50,867 nucleotides of DNA, from the NCBI GenBank assembly GCA_964483105.1, contig CAYZZU010000019.1, forward strand, positions 1-50,867. Reading direction: 5' to 3'. The notes under the pieces were generated by a model, which was given only the letters and a program-made list of their open reading frames with translations, ran no database searches and was not told the origin of the DNA. Both the position numbers and the translations under genes were made by a program. This DNA is from CAYZZU01 sp964483105 (lineage in GTDB: Bacteria; CG2-30-53-67). Numbering within the stretch: the stretch's first letter is position 1; every line of letters starts with the position of its first letter. Below are positions 9,094-17,471 of the stretch, piece after piece.

Positions 9094-10767
9094 ATGGTGG
9101 AAAAGACGGTCACCCGCAAGCGTCCGCTGGGCCAGCGCCTGATCGACGCCGGTCTTTTGAATGAAGAACAGCTTCGGATCTGTCTGAAAGAGCAGAAACG
9201 GACCCGGGAGATGCTGGGACAGATCCTGGTGCGTCTTGGTTTTGTGAATCAGGAGCAGATTGATTCAGTCCTGGCGCAGGAATCCGGATCCGTCCAGAAG
9301 AATCTGGAGTTCATCAATATCGATCTGGACGCGGTCAGAATGGTTCCGGAGGAAACCGCCCGCAAATACAAGATCATCCCGATCGCCCGGGATGAACGGG
9401 TTCTCACCCTCGCGATGGTGGACACCTTTGATGTTTTCGCCGTGGATGAGGTGACGAACCGGACCGGGATGGAGGTCGATGTCATCGCCGCCTCGGAAAA
9501 GGAAATCCTGGAGGCGATCAACAAGTATTACGGTTTTTCCGGATCCTTTGATGAAATCATTGACCAGGCCCTGATGGAAGGGGGAGGAGGGGAGGCGTCT
9601 TTTCCCGAGGCGGCGGAGGCTCCCATCGTTCGTCTCGTCAACCAGTTGATCATCCGGGGGATCAACGAAGGGGCCACGGACATTCATCTTGAGCCGGACT
9701 CCAACATTCTGCGGGTACGGTATCGTCAGGACGGCACCCTCCAGCAGGGAGTGATCATTCCCAAACAGATTCAGCCCGCCGTCATCGCGCGGATCAAGAT
9801 CCTGGCCAACCTCAATATTGCGGAAACCCGCATTCCCCAGGACGGCAAGATCCGTTTTTCCCTTGGGAAAAAGGAAATTGATCTCCGTGTTTCCACTCTT
9901 CCGACAATCTACGGGGAGAATGTGGTTCTTCGAATCCTGGATAAATCCCGGGTGATCCTGGGCCTTTCCGATCTCGGTTTTTCTCCACAGAATCTCGATG
10001 TTTTTCAGGAGATGATCCAGCGATCCCATGGGATCATCCTGGTGACCGGTCCCACCGGCTCCGGAAAGACCACCACGCTCTATACCGCGCTTTCCCACAT
10101 CAACTCCCTGGACAAGAAGATTGCCACGCTGGAAGACCCGGTGGAATATCAGTTAGCCGTGATCCGGCAGACGCAGATCAATGAAGAGGTGGGAATGGGG
10201 TTTGCCGCGGGTCTCCGGGCTCTTCTGAGGCAGGATCCGGATGTGATCCTGGTCGGGGAGATGCGCGACTCGGAGACGGCGGAGATGGCCATCCGGGCGG
10301 CCCTGACCGGCCACCTGGTTTTTTCCACACTGCACACCAACGACTCAGCCGGCGCGTTGCCACGGCTGGTGGACATGGGGATCGATCCCTATCTTCTTCC
10401 CTCCGCGATCATTCTGGTCATGGCGCAGCGCCTGGTCCGGAAGATTTGCCCCGCCTGTAAAGAGCCGTATGAGGTGGAAAGCGGGAAGCTTGAAGCCCTG
10501 GGACTTCCCGAACTGGAGGGATTTTCTTTTTACCGGGGGACGGGGTGCGAGAAATGCAACCAGACCGGCTACAAGGGGCGGGCGGCGATCTATGAACTAC
10601 TCCCGGTGGACGAGAAAATTCAGGGATTGATCCTGAAAGGAGCGTCGAGTCTTGAGATCCGGAATTGTGCCATCAAGCAGGGTATGGTGACCATGCGCAA
10701 CGACGGCATGAAAAAGGTCATGGTGGGGATTACGACCCTCGACGAGGTCTTGAGAGTGACGTCTTGA
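9094..10767 (+). CDS. gspE: Type II secretion/type IV pilus assembly ATPase GspE
   Basis: A 557-residue secretion ATPase. An N-terminal MshEN-type domain (LGQRLIDAGLLNEEQL...) is followed by the GspE/PilB catalytic domain with Walker A GPTGSGKT at residues 319-326, the Asp box DIHLEP, Walker B VILVGEMRD and the His box HLVFSTLHTND. A CPAC...CEKC pair near the C-terminus forms the zinc-binding CM domain of GspE. It powers pseudopilus assembly from the cytoplasmic face. The open frame extends to a TTG at 9052, but ATG 9094 has GGAAGGG nine bases upstream. Confidence 0.93.
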   Translation: MVEKTVTRKRPLGQRLIDAGLLNEEQLRICLKEQKRTREMLGQILVRLGFVNQEQIDSVLAQESGSVQKNLEFINIDLDAVRMVPEETARKYKIIPIARDERVLTLAMVDTFDVFAVDEVTNRTGMEVDVIAASEKEILEAINKYYGFSGSFDEIIDQALMEGGGGEASFPEAAEAPIVRLVNQLIIRGINEGATDIHLEPDSNILRVRYRQDGTLQQGVIIPKQIQPAVIARIKILANLNIAETRIPQDGKIRFSLGKKEIDLRVSTLPTIYGENVVLRILDKSRVILGLSDLGFSPQNLDVFQEMIQRSHGIILVTGPTGSGKTTTLYTALSHINSLDKKIATLEDPVEYQLAVIRQTQINEEVGMGFAAGLRALLRQDPDVILVGEMRDSETAEMAIRAALTGHLVFSTLHTNDSAGALPRLVDMGIDPYLLPSAIILVMAQRLVRKICPACKEPYEVESGKLEALGLPELEGFSFYRGTGCEKCNQTGYKGRAAIYELLPVDEKIQGLILKGASSLEIRNCAIKQGMVTMRNDGMKKVMVGITTLDEVLRVTS

Positions 10768-10818
10768 TGTTGCGTCCGCCGATTTGAACCGGCCGAACCG
10801 GTTCCAGAGGATGCAGGA

Positions 10819-12018
10819 ATGCCGGACTATCTTTACAGGGCGTGTGATCCGCGTGGAAAGATCATCAGCGGGGTGATGGCCGCCGCCGATCCGGAGGATC
10901 TTTACAACAAGCTGTCCGGGATCGGCTGCTATCCCGTCGGGATCCGTCTCAGAAAACGCGCCGCCTTTTCCTTCCGGAAAAAGGTGAGTCGAAGAGATCT
11001 GATTACCTTCACGATTCATCTGGGAACGGTGCTTGCGTCCGGTGTTCCCCTCGCGGTCGGATTGCAGGATCTGGTCGACCAGACCGAAGAAGGGTTCTTC
11101 CGGAAGGTACTGGAGAATCTTCAGCGAAATATCGAGGCCGGGACCTCTCTTTCCAAAGCGCTGCGGGAGTATCCCGATGTTTTTCCTGAACTGTATGTGG
11201 CCATGATCCGGGCGGGGGAGAGTACCGGGAAGATGGATGAGGCCTTTCAAAGTCTGTCCGGGCATCTGGAGTGGCTGGAAGAGCTCACCGGACAGATCAA
11301 GCAGGCGACGCTCTATCCGTTGATTGTGTTCTGGGCGATTGTGGGACTGGTGGCCCTGATTTTCACCGTGGTGCTGCCCCGCTTTCTTGTGATCTTTGAA
11401 AAGAGCCGTTTCCCCCTTCCTCTGCCCACGCGGATTGTGATCGGTGTCAGCCGCTTCATGGCTGAGCATTGGGGGGGCGGGCTGCTCGGGTTGGTGATTC
11501 TGATCCTGGCGCTGCGTTTTCTCAAGAGGTCTCCCACCTTCAGGATTTTTTATGACCGCCTGAAACTCGGTATCCCGGTTTTCGGATCGCTGAACCGGAA
11601 GATCATCCTGGCACGGCTGGCGCACACCTTCAGTGATCTTTATTGTTCCGGAGTGAATGTCATCCAGGCGCTTCAACTGGTGGAAAAGACCTGCGCCAAC
11701 GACGTCTATGAACGGGCGGTCAGGAAAGTCCGGCAACGGGTATCCGAAGGGAGGAAAATGGCGGATTCACTTCGGGAGACCGGGCTTTTCCCCCCGCTCT
11801 TTCTCCGAATGGTGGATATCGGGGAGGAGACCGGGAGACTCGATTTCACCCTGGACAAACTGAGCCACTTCTATGACCGGGAGATCCCCATGACCGTCAA
11901 GAAGGTATTCGGTATCATGGAGCCTTTGATCATCGTGTTGTTGGGAGGAGTGGTGGGGATGGTCGCCATGTCGGTTTTCTTTCCTCTTTATCAGATGATG
12001 AGCGGTATCGGGAGGTAA
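10819..12018 (+). CDS. gspF: Type II secretion inner-membrane platform protein GspF
   Basis: A 399-residue protein with two tandem GspF domains, each ending in hydrophobic segments. PDYLYRACDPRGKIISGVMAA is the classic GspF/PilC opening. The first domain contains SGVPLAVGLQDLV and the second SGVNVIQALQLV, with FPPLFLRMVDIGEETGRLD before the final membrane segment. It forms the membrane platform recruited by GspE. The ATG is preceded by GAGGATGCAGGA, and the next gene starts four bases after its stop. Confidence 0.93.
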   Translation: MPDYLYRACDPRGKIISGVMAAADPEDLYNKLSGIGCYPVGIRLRKRAAFSFRKKVSRRDLITFTIHLGTVLASGVPLAVGLQDLVDQTEEGFFRKVLENLQRNIEAGTSLSKALREYPDVFPELYVAMIRAGESTGKMDEAFQSLSGHLEWLEELTGQIKQATLYPLIVFWAIVGLVALIFTVVLPRFLVIFEKSRFPLPLPTRIVIGVSRFMAEHWGGGLLGLVILILALRFLKRSPTFRIFYDRLKLGIPVFGSLNRKIILARLAHTFSDLYCSGVNVIQALQLVEKTCANDVYERAVRKVRQRVSEGRKMADSLRETGLFPPLFLRMVDIGEETGRLDFTLDKLSHFYDREIPMTVKKVFGIMEPLIIVLLGGVVGMVAMSVFFPLYQMMSGIGR

Positions 12019-12021
12019 ACC

Positions 12022-13629
12022 GTGTTTGGTTTTTCCCTGAACAAATGGATCGGAATCGAAATCAACGGGAACCGGATTCACCTGGCCCGAATCCGCCGCC
12101 AGAGACGGAAAGTTTTTCTGGAAGGGCTGGATATTCTGGATGCGCCTTCGGACCGGCCGGAAGCGCTTGCCGAGACCCTCTCCTCTTTTGTGAGTGAGCA
12201 TGGACTTTCGGGGATGCCCGCGGCCCTGCTTCTGCAGGATCCCAGAATTGCGCATCGGGCCTTTACCTTCCCCCGGATGGGGTCCAGGGAGCTGGAACGG
12301 GTCGTTCCTTTCGAGGCGAACAAAGCCTTCGGGGCAAATGGGAACAACGTGATCGCCCACGCCGTGACCCATTTGTTCCGGGAAGAGGGAATTCCCCGGA
12401 TGGAGGTGCTCGTCGCCTCTGTTCCCGAGGATCTGATTACGGCCTCCCTGGAATTCCTGGAGCGATCCGGGATCACACCTTATTCTCTCATGACGATTCC
12501 CTTGGCCCAGCGGACCGCCCCCTCTTCCGCGCTGATTCTGGGAGGGGAAGAAACCGTAGCTCGCCTGCACGTCACCCGGCAGGGGATCCATCTTTCCGTC
12601 TACCGGGGGAAGCGCTTCCTCTTCTCCAGGATGATCCGGAGGGATCTCGATTTCACAACGCTTCAGGACGAAGAGCAGGTTCCGGTTCCGGAGGAGGGGG
12701 GAGGAGCGGAAGGGGTGGCGGGGCCGGAGGAGCCCTTTGTCATTACGGGTTACGAACAGGAGGAACCCCATCGGGGACCGTTGGAACGCCTTTTTGTCGA
12801 GATTCAACGATCTTTTCTTTATGTCAAACAGCAGAACAGGGAAGCGGTCCGGAAGATCTGGATGACGGGTGAAGGAGCGTCCTTTCCGGTATTCCGTGAT
12901 CAGTTGTTCAATGCGGTTGAGCTTCCCGTTTCCATTCCGGATCCGGTAGTGGAAGCGGGTATGTCCCGGGATAGTCTCCCGGACCGTTCGGGCATCTACA
13001 TCTATGATCTCTGTATCGGCGCAGCGTCCCTTTTCCCGGTCACTTCATCCGGGAACCTTCTGCCGCGGCAGAGAAAGGATACCTGGAGGAAGAAAGCACT
13101 GACCGGGAGACTCCTGATCGGTTATGCGGTTCTGTTCCTTCTGCTGCTTCTGGTCTCTGTCCGGTTGGCGCGGGATGTGGATCGGGCCCGAATGTTTCGT
13201 TCCGACCTGAAGGCGCGCTTCGAACAGATCAACGAGAAATTGGAACGCCGTCAGGAAAGACTGATGGAACAGGGTGACGGACTTTTGAAAACGGCGCTGC
13301 TGCGGGGACTGAAATCAGGCGCCGTTCCGCCGGAGGATGTCCTGGCCGCGTTGGCCCTCTATCTTCCGGATCGGGTGATTTTGGATGAACTCTCCATAAC
13401 GGGAGGAGGGAAACCCTATTCCGTTCGATTTTCGGGGATGATGCTCCTCCCGGATTTTTCGGGGGCGTGCCCGGGGCTGGACGACCTGCTCAAACGGTTC
13501 AGGGAAGCCGGGATCTGCCGGTGCGCGCGGGGACGGCTTGGTTCGGGAACGGATCGGGGTGAATCGGGCCGGGTCAGGATCCGATCCGCCGCGGGCCGAT
13601 CCATCCGGTTTGAGATAGAGGGGAAGTGA
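12022..13629 (+). CDS. GspL-like protein (PilM actin-like domain joined to PilN-like domain)
   Basis: A 535-residue protein. Residues 1 to about 345 look like the actin-fold PilM/GspL cytoplasmic domain (WIGIEINGNRIHLARI opening, VVPFEANKAF, SALILGGEETVARLHV). A single membrane segment near residues 368-388 (LLIGYAVLFLLLLLVSV) follows, then a coiled-coil and a periplasmic ferredoxin-like PilN/GspL part. GspL ties GspE to the inner membrane. The start is GTG with GGGAGG six bases upstream. Assignment rests on layout and gene order more than on strong motifs. Confidence 0.75.
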   Translation: MFGFSLNKWIGIEINGNRIHLARIRRQRRKVFLEGLDILDAPSDRPEALAETLSSFVSEHGLSGMPAALLLQDPRIAHRAFTFPRMGSRELERVVPFEANKAFGANGNNVIAHAVTHLFREEGIPRMEVLVASVPEDLITASLEFLERSGITPYSLMTIPLAQRTAPSSALILGGEETVARLHVTRQGIHLSVYRGKRFLFSRMIRRDLDFTTLQDEEQVPVPEEGGGAEGVAGPEEPFVITGYEQEEPHRGPLERLFVEIQRSFLYVKQQNREAVRKIWMTGEGASFPVFRDQLFNAVELPVSIPDPVVEAGMSRDSLPDRSGIYIYDLCIGAASLFPVTSSGNLLPRQRKDTWRKKALTGRLLIGYAVLFLLLLLVSVRLARDVDRARMFRSDLKARFEQINEKLERRQERLMEQGDGLLKTALLRGLKSGAVPPEDVLAALALYLPDRVILDELSITGGGKPYSVRFSGMMLLPDFSGACPGLDDLLKRFREAGICRCARGRLGSGTDRGESGRVRIRSAAGRSIRFEIEGK

Positions 13630-13634
13630 CCCGG

Positions 13635-14276
13635 ATGAAACCGATACGTATCCTCCGCAAAGTTCCGGCATTCGTGGTGCGGAAGAGCCCCCTTCTTCTG
13701 GTGGTTCTTCCGGGGATTTTGATTCTGAGCGTGATCTTATTCTGGATTGTGCCGGAGTACAGTGAACTGGTGAAACTGAATCGCGGCAACCGTCAGCTTC
13801 GTCAGAATATTCGAAATATCTCCCGCGACACGGAACGCGTCTCGGAAGACCGGATCAGTCAATGGCTGGCCGATGCGAAGGACGCGAAAGGACGGATCCC
13901 GGACCGCGACGCCTTTTATGATTACCTTGAACAGGTGCGGCAACTCGGCAACTCGCTGGGGATTGAACAAATTTCCTATTTCAGGGGGGCCGGTGAAGAG
14001 CTTTCCCTGGAAGACGTTCTCTCCCGCACCGAGCTTGGAAAGCTTTCCTTTCTTCAGGAGTCAACCGACCGGGTTTTGTGGGGGCTTCCGGTCAAGATGC
14101 GGTTTCAATGCGGCTACAGGAGTCTCTACCGTTTTCTGAAGATCCTGCGGTCGGGGAGGCGGTTGACCGATATACGGGAAGTGAAAGTCAAGAGGATCCC
14201 GGGGACGCTGCAGGTCGAACTTTCGACCGAGATCTATTATCTCGCCCCGGCCGGGGAGGAAAAAGATGCTGCGTAA
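13635..14276 (+). CDS. GspM/PilO-like type II secretion protein
   Basis: A 213-residue bitopic protein: a short basic cytoplasmic tail, a membrane helix at about residues 19-41, then a coiled-coil (KLNRGNRQLRQNIRNISRDTERV) and a small periplasmic domain ending in a beta-rich KVKRIPGTLQVELSTEIYYL. This is the PilO/GspM plan, and the position after GspL agrees. An in-frame GTG at 13626 sits too close to the GAGGGG Shine-Dalgarno; ATG 13635 is better placed. Sequence identity in this family is low, so the call leans on topology and context. Confidence 0.7.
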   Translation: MKPIRILRKVPAFVVRKSPLLLVVLPGILILSVILFWIVPEYSELVKLNRGNRQLRQNIRNISRDTERVSEDRISQWLADAKDAKGRIPDRDAFYDYLEQVRQLGNSLGIEQISYFRGAGEELSLEDVLSRTELGKLSFLQESTDRVLWGLPVKMRFQCGYRSLYRFLKILRSGRRLTDIREVKVKRIPGTLQVELSTEIYYLAPAGEEKDAA

Positions 14277-14763
14277 AACCGGTCTGATTCTTGTCTTCGT
14301 CGTTGCGCTGCTCTTTGCCGTTTATAGGAACTATACTTTTTTCAGAGAGCGGCGCGGGGGAAGTCGACTCCTTTCCTCCACCCTTTCCGCGGGTGTGGGG
14401 GGGAGGCAAGAACCGACAGGGAAGGGAGCGGACGTTCCGGTGGCGATAGGAATCTCAAAAGTGGACCGGGTCCGGTTTGAGCGGGGAGAGGGACGGGATC
14501 CCTTCCGGCTCTCCGGGAAGGTCCCTCCGGCAATCCGGCCGGGAGAGCCCTTCCCCCTTCCGAGGCTGGAAACGATCCTGACCAGCTCGAGGAGACGGCT
14601 TGCCGTGCTGAACGGTGAGATCTGCCGGGAAGGGGATACCCTCTTCGGTCGGAAAGTTCTCCGGATCGAGCCGGAGTCTGTCATTCTTTCCGGTGAAGGG
14701 GGAGGAATCAGGATTGAATTTTCTCAGGATGGAGACCCGCGACAGGAGGAGGTGACCCCTTGA
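14266..14763 (+). CDS. GspC/GspB/PilP-like periplasmic connector protein
   Basis: A 165-residue protein with an N-terminal anchor (residues 4-20), a disordered Gly/Arg-rich stretch and a C-terminal beta domain. The segment RRLAVLNGEICREGDTLFGRKVLRIEPESVIL matches the HR/PilP-like domain, which touches the secretin. It overlaps the GspM gene by 11 bp and the secretin gene by 4 bp, so the three are translationally coupled. It probably links the inner-membrane platform to GspD. I cannot say whether it is best named GspC, GspB or PilP. Confidence 0.65.
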   Translation: MLRKTGLILVFVVALLFAVYRNYTFFRERRGGSRLLSSTLSAGVGGRQEPTGKGADVPVAIGISKVDRVRFERGEGRDPFRLSGKVPPAIRPGEPFPLPRLETILTSSRRRLAVLNGEICREGDTLFGRKVLRIEPESVILSGEGGGIRIEFSQDGDPRQEEVTP

Positions 14764-16370
14764 AGAAGTTGTCAGGCAATGTTTTCGCGGCGCTTTTGTT
14801 CCTGTTGGGTTCCGGCTGTACAGCGCTGCATCCCGGAATCGTGAAAACGGAGATATCGAGGAAGGAAGCCGCGCCGTTTCCGGGAAAGGTCAAATCTTCC
14901 GTTTCGGGGGACTATCTGATTCCGCAAATGGCTCCGCCGGTTCCGGTTCCCAGCCGGAAGGAGGAGACGTTCCGGATCATGGCGCAAAAGACACCGGTGC
15001 GGGAAGTATTGATGGTCCTGGCGCGGGACAGCCGCTACAACATCATCGTGGATCCCGACATCCATGCCTCGGTCACCGTGGATTTGAAAGGGGCCACCAT
15101 GGCGGAGGCACTCGACGCCGTGTTGTCTCCTCTCCATCTGAAATACAGAATCCGGGGGAAAACCATCCGGGTTTTCCGGCCGAAGATGGAGACCCGGATT
15201 TTTACCTTGAACTATATTACCTCGTCCAGAATCGGGAAGACCCTGCTTTCCGTCAGCAGTGGCGGAAAATCAGGGACGACCGGTCAATCCGGTCAGCAGG
15301 ATACATCCGAGGGGGATTCCGGAACAGTCCGGACCGAAAGCAAGGCGGACCTCTGGGAAGAAATCCGCAAAGGACTTCAGGCCATCGTGCCGGAGAAGGG
15401 AGAGGGTGGCTCCTCCGGGCGGTTGGTGCTCAACGAATTGTCTGGAACCGTGCTGGTTACGGCCTACCCGGAACAGTTGAAGGAGGTAGAGGATTTTTTA
15501 GAAGCGATCGAAGGATCGATTCAGCGACAGGTTATGATCACCGCCAAGATCGTCGAGGTGACCCTTTCCGATTCCAATAAAATGGGAATTGACTGGGCCG
15601 GGATCCCCAATCTTCGAGGGTCCTTCGTGGGGAACCTTACCTCCGGGCTGGCCGCCACGCAGCCTGAACCGGCCTCCGTGGTCCAGAAATTGAGTCCCGG
15701 CACAGGGTTTTTCCAGATCGGCGCCACCAAGGGGGACATCTCCGTGCTCCTCGACATGATCGCAACCCAGGGGAAACTTCACGTCCTTGCCAGTCCCCGG
15801 ATCGCGACCCTGAACAACCAGAAAGCGATTATCAAGGCCGGGCGGGAAGACAGCTTCTTCACCTTGAACAAGGAAACCAATTCCGAGGGTGGGGTGCTTC
15901 AGGAGAACCTTTCCGTGGAGCGTGAAGACTATACCATCGGGGTTGTTCTCGACGTGACTCCCCAGATCTCTTCGAACGGGACCATCATCATGAACATTCA
16001 TCCCAGCATCACGGACTTCGTGGAGGAGAAAACCTTTCCGCCGGGTGCGGTGGGATCGGATATCCTCGCCAACGCCCCGGTCCTGGATGTCCGGGAGGTG
16101 GATACCATCGTCCGGATCCAAACCGGAGAGACCATCGTGATTGCCGGTTTGATGAAACGGAAGCAGAACCGGAAAGTGACATCCGTCCCGTTCTTCGGAG
16201 ATCTTCCGGTTCTGGGCAGGCTGTTTCAGCGGGTGGAAACCGAGAATGAAAACGTCGAGCTGGTCATTCTCCTGAAACCGGAAGTGGTGGCCGGACGCAG
16301 CCACCGGGAGTTTTCCGGAGAGACTTTACCACCTGATACCGTTCGCTGGGGGAAAGATGAAGGGATGTGA
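14760..16370 (+). CDS. gspD: Secretin GspD/MshL/PilQ family
   Basis: A 536-residue outer-membrane secretin. The signal peptide ends in a lipobox (LLGSGC, Cys19), so it is probably a lipoprotein. A secretin/TonB short N-terminal domain (TPVREVLMVLARDSRYNIIVDPD) and one N1-type domain precede the secretin core, with VPFFGDLPVLGRLFQ and VELVILLKPEVV at its end. The start is TTG overlapping the previous TGA and served by AGGAGGAGG. It is shorter than canonical GspD (about 650 residues), nearer the MshL plan of mannose-sensitive pilus systems. Confidence 0.88.
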   Translation: MKKLSGNVFAALLFLLGSGCTALHPGIVKTEISRKEAAPFPGKVKSSVSGDYLIPQMAPPVPVPSRKEETFRIMAQKTPVREVLMVLARDSRYNIIVDPDIHASVTVDLKGATMAEALDAVLSPLHLKYRIRGKTIRVFRPKMETRIFTLNYITSSRIGKTLLSVSSGGKSGTTGQSGQQDTSEGDSGTVRTESKADLWEEIRKGLQAIVPEKGEGGSSGRLVLNELSGTVLVTAYPEQLKEVEDFLEAIEGSIQRQVMITAKIVEVTLSDSNKMGIDWAGIPNLRGSFVGNLTSGLAATQPEPASVVQKLSPGTGFFQIGATKGDISVLLDMIATQGKLHVLASPRIATLNNQKAIIKAGREDSFFTLNKETNSEGGVLQENLSVEREDYTIGVVLDVTPQISSNGTIIMNIHPSITDFVEEKTFPPGAVGSDILANAPVLDVREVDTIVRIQTGETIVIAGLMKRKQNRKVTSVPFFGDLPVLGRLFQRVETENENVELVILLKPEVVAGRSHREFSGETLPPDTVRWGKDEGM

Positions 16371-17217
16371 AGGCCGCAAATCCTTCCAGCCGTTCCGGCG
16401 GAGCAGAATGGACTCCGACAGGAATCCTCTTCAGAAGGATAGAGACCGCCGTCGTCGGGGGAGCCGGTTGTTCTGCATGATCGGCGCGTTCATCCTGAGT
16501 TTTCTTCCACTCGCCCCTTTGGATGGGTACGGATCCGTTCGGTTGATTTCATCCGTAACGGAGGCGGAAGGCGCTCAAGGGAACCGTCCGTCCGGCACGG
16601 GAAGATACGGGGACGGTTCCGGTCTCGCCGTATCCGCCTATAACCGGGGGATTACCCTGTTGCGTGAGGGGAAACCGGGGAAGGCCGCGGAGCAATTCAG
16701 GCAGGCCCTCTCGACCGATCCCTTCAACACGGCGGCGTACAACAATCTCGGTCTTTCGCTGATGGTCCGGGGGGCATTCGACGCCGCCGAAAAAGCCTTC
16801 CGTAAGGGCTTGCTCTGCGCGCCCGATTCCATCCGGTGCATGAACAATCTTGCCTTACTCTTTCTGGAAAAAGGAACCCCCCGCCGGGCGCTTCCCCTGC
16901 TTCGGAAGGCTGTCAATCAGGCACCCGATGACACCAGGGTCTGGATCAATCTCGGCGCCGCACTGGGTGCGACAGGAAACCTGCGCGACTCGGAACGGGC
17001 TTACCTGCACGTCCTCGCACTCTCCCCCGGGGATTACAGGGCGCACCTGAATTTAGCGCGCGCACTGGAAGCGGAGGGACGGATCGGGGATGCCGTCGTT
17101 CATTACCGGGCCTTCCTGCGGTTCCGACCCTCCCCGGAAGATGCCCGCGCCGCAGGGATTTTGAGCCATATCCGTGAACTGGAAAACGCGCCACCCTCCC
17201 ATGTCGGGAAGAAATAA
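16357..17217 (+). CDS. TPR-repeat protein, membrane-anchored, end of the secretion operon
   Basis: A 286-residue protein with a basic N-terminus, one hydrophobic segment (residues 39-57) and four to five tetratricopeptide repeats from about residue 85 onward (for example NTAAYNNLGLSLMVRGAFDA and TRVWINLGAALGATGNLRDS). Its ATG lies inside the end of the secretin gene, so it belongs to the operon. TPR proteins in this place (compare PilF/MshN) help secretin or pilus assembly; here that is inferred. No terminator was seen after it. Confidence 0.75.
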   Translation: MKGCEGRKSFQPFRRSRMDSDRNPLQKDRDRRRRGSRLFCMIGAFILSFLPLAPLDGYGSVRLISSVTEAEGAQGNRPSGTGRYGDGSGLAVSAYNRGITLLREGKPGKAAEQFRQALSTDPFNTAAYNNLGLSLMVRGAFDAAEKAFRKGLLCAPDSIRCMNNLALLFLEKGTPRRALPLLRKAVNQAPDDTRVWINLGAALGATGNLRDSERAYLHVLALSPGDYRAHLNLARALEAEGRIGDAVVHYRAFLRFRPSPEDARAAGILSHIRELENAPPSHVGKK

Positions 17218-17399
17218 TCCCCTCTGATCCATGCCTTGTCTCGGGCTCGTATTCCCTGGGGAACCGCAGGCTCCTTCTCAACCGCGGGGGAAAACTCCAC
17301 CGGAAGATTTGACAGAGAAAGAAAGGAATGGCGCCGAAGGACGGGGAAGCATAAAATGATTTTCTCTTTTTGCGTATTTATTGTATAGTAATTAAAGAT

Positions 17400-17425
17400 G
17401 GGTATTCATCAAAAACAGAATACCC
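17400..17425. repeat. Perfect 8-bp inverted repeat upstream of the sensor kinase
   Basis: GGGTATTC (17400-17407), ten bases, then GAATACCC (17418-17425). It follows an AT-rich stretch with TATAGT at about 17383 that could be a -10 box, so it would lie in the leader or operator region of the kinase gene at 17472. There is no T-run after it, so it is not an obvious terminator. The rest of 17218-17471 shows no gene. Confidence 0.45.
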
Positions 17426-17471
17426 CCACGGAACAAGGATATCGGCAGATCGACCGACTACTACCTATTGA

